This document shows, one piece after another, positions 5,185-5,518 of a stretch of 5,518 nt of DNA. Position 1 is the stretch's first letter. Each line of letters begins with the position of its first letter. The notes under the pieces are model-generated. The model had not been told where the DNA came from, did not search any database, and saw only the letters and a program-made list of their open reading frames with translations. The stretch comes from Bifidobacterium breve (GTDB taxonomy: Bacteria > Actinomycetota > Actinomycetes > Mycobacteriales > Mycobacteriaceae), in assembly GCA_943331415.1 (NCBI GenBank), contig CALQLM010000114.1, positions 1 to 5,518 on the forward strand, written 5' to 3'. The position numbers and the translations under genes are program-made.

Positions 5185-5185
5185 C

Positions 5186-5518
5186 GTGAAACTTCCAGAA
5201 CCACGGGCATCCAGATGGTCGGGCCTATCGCCGTCCGATCGGCACGCCGAACGGCGAAAGCTGCTGGTGCTGGCCGGGTTCGAGTTGTTCAGCGAGGGTG
5301 GTGAAGCCGCGGTGTCGGTTCGTTCGGTGTGCCGCACCGCGGAGTTGAACTCCCGCTACTTCTACGAAAGCTTCCGCGACACCAACGAATTATTCGCGGC
5401 GGTCTATGACGGGATCGTGGCCGAGCTGGGCAAGATCCTGTTCGCGGCGACGGCCGAGTTTCCCGACGACGACCGGGCCCGGTTACGGGCCGGGATCAGG
5501 GCGGTTCTGGAGTTCACC
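5186..5518 (+). CDS. TetR/AcrR-family transcriptional regulator, N-terminal part (3' end outside window)
   Basis: The GTG start gives 111 visible residues, open to the window edge; the family is usually about 190-220 residues, so roughly half is seen. Residues 23-75 form the TetR DNA-binding domain: RRKLLVLAGFELFSEGG (helix 1), then AAVSVRSVCRTAELNSRYFYESF (helix-turn-helix, about 42-63), then DTNELFAAVYD. The Y58-F59-Y60 and F63 core of the recognition helix region is the usual family signature. Residues 1-20 are a short basic and Ser/Pro-rich extension. The ligand-binding domain starts around residue 76 and is mostly missing, so no ligand can be proposed. It is divergent from the hydrolase gene across 398 bases; it may control itself and possibly its neighbour, but nothing visible proves the link. 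Confidence 0.88.
   Translation, partial: MKLPEPRASRWSGLSPSDRHAERRKLLVLAGFELFSEGGEAAVSVRSVCRTAELNSRYFYESFRDTNELFAAVYDGIVAELGKILFAATAEFPDDDRARLRAGIRAVLEFT

Larger units (their letters stand above)
4788..5185. other. Divergent intergenic region without a convincing gene
   Basis: About 400 bases separate the start codons of the divergent hydrolase and TetR genes. Short open frames on both strands (for example 4901-5137 plus and 4832-5050 minus) lack family motifs, and the plus one would start inside the CRP-type palindrome. I see no tRNA, riboswitch core or terminator with a T-tract. What is present: the hydrolase RBS and tentative -10, the CRP-type site, a GC hairpin, a small CGGAG/CTCCG palindrome, an AT-rich patch and a G-rich tract. 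Confidence 0.7.

Overview
The window comes from a high-GC actinobacterium, most probably an environmental, fast-growing Mycobacterium (Mycolicibacterium-like). The evidence is strongly GC-biased third codon positions, a Sec signal peptide of the type seen on many mycobacterial exported proteins (SKYIGRVGALAIALGIGG), a GTG-started TetR-type regulator and a CRP-like palindrome. The genus is an inference from these features.

Bases 1-4787 are filled by one very long minus-strand gene, open at its 3' end. It reads without a stop or frameshift for 1595 codons and encodes a secreted modular polysaccharide hydrolase. From the N-terminus the order is: signal peptide (1-35); Ala/Pro/Ser/Thr-rich spacer (36-205); CBM2-like module 1; Calx-beta 1; CBM2-like module 2; Calx-beta 2; Calx-beta 3; GH18 chitinase domain resembling the Pyrococcus ChiA type; Pro/Thr linker; Calx-beta 4, with a complete GH5 subfamily 1-type endoglucanase lodged inside it; then a Pro/Thr linker that runs off the window at base 1. 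The visible part contains no cysteine.

Bases 4788-5185 are a divergent intergenic region. They hold the ribosome-binding site and a tentative -10 for the hydrolase, a strong CRP-type site (4904-4919), a GC hairpin, a short palindrome, an AT-rich patch and a G-rich tract before the next gene. I see no convincing gene there.

Bases 5186-5518 encode the N-terminal 111 residues of a TetR/AcrR-family regulator on the plus strand, open at the window edge.

Taken together, one exported enzyme carries a chitinase and a cellulase catalytic centre on two cellulose/chitin-binding modules, separated by Calx-beta spacers. Its promoter region carries a possible cAMP-receptor-protein site, and it is divergent from a TetR regulator that might or might not control it. 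The most unusual feature is the nesting of the GH5 enzyme inside a Calx-beta fold. Removing 365 codons between two in-phase 7-base repeats restores a Calx-beta domain of normal length.
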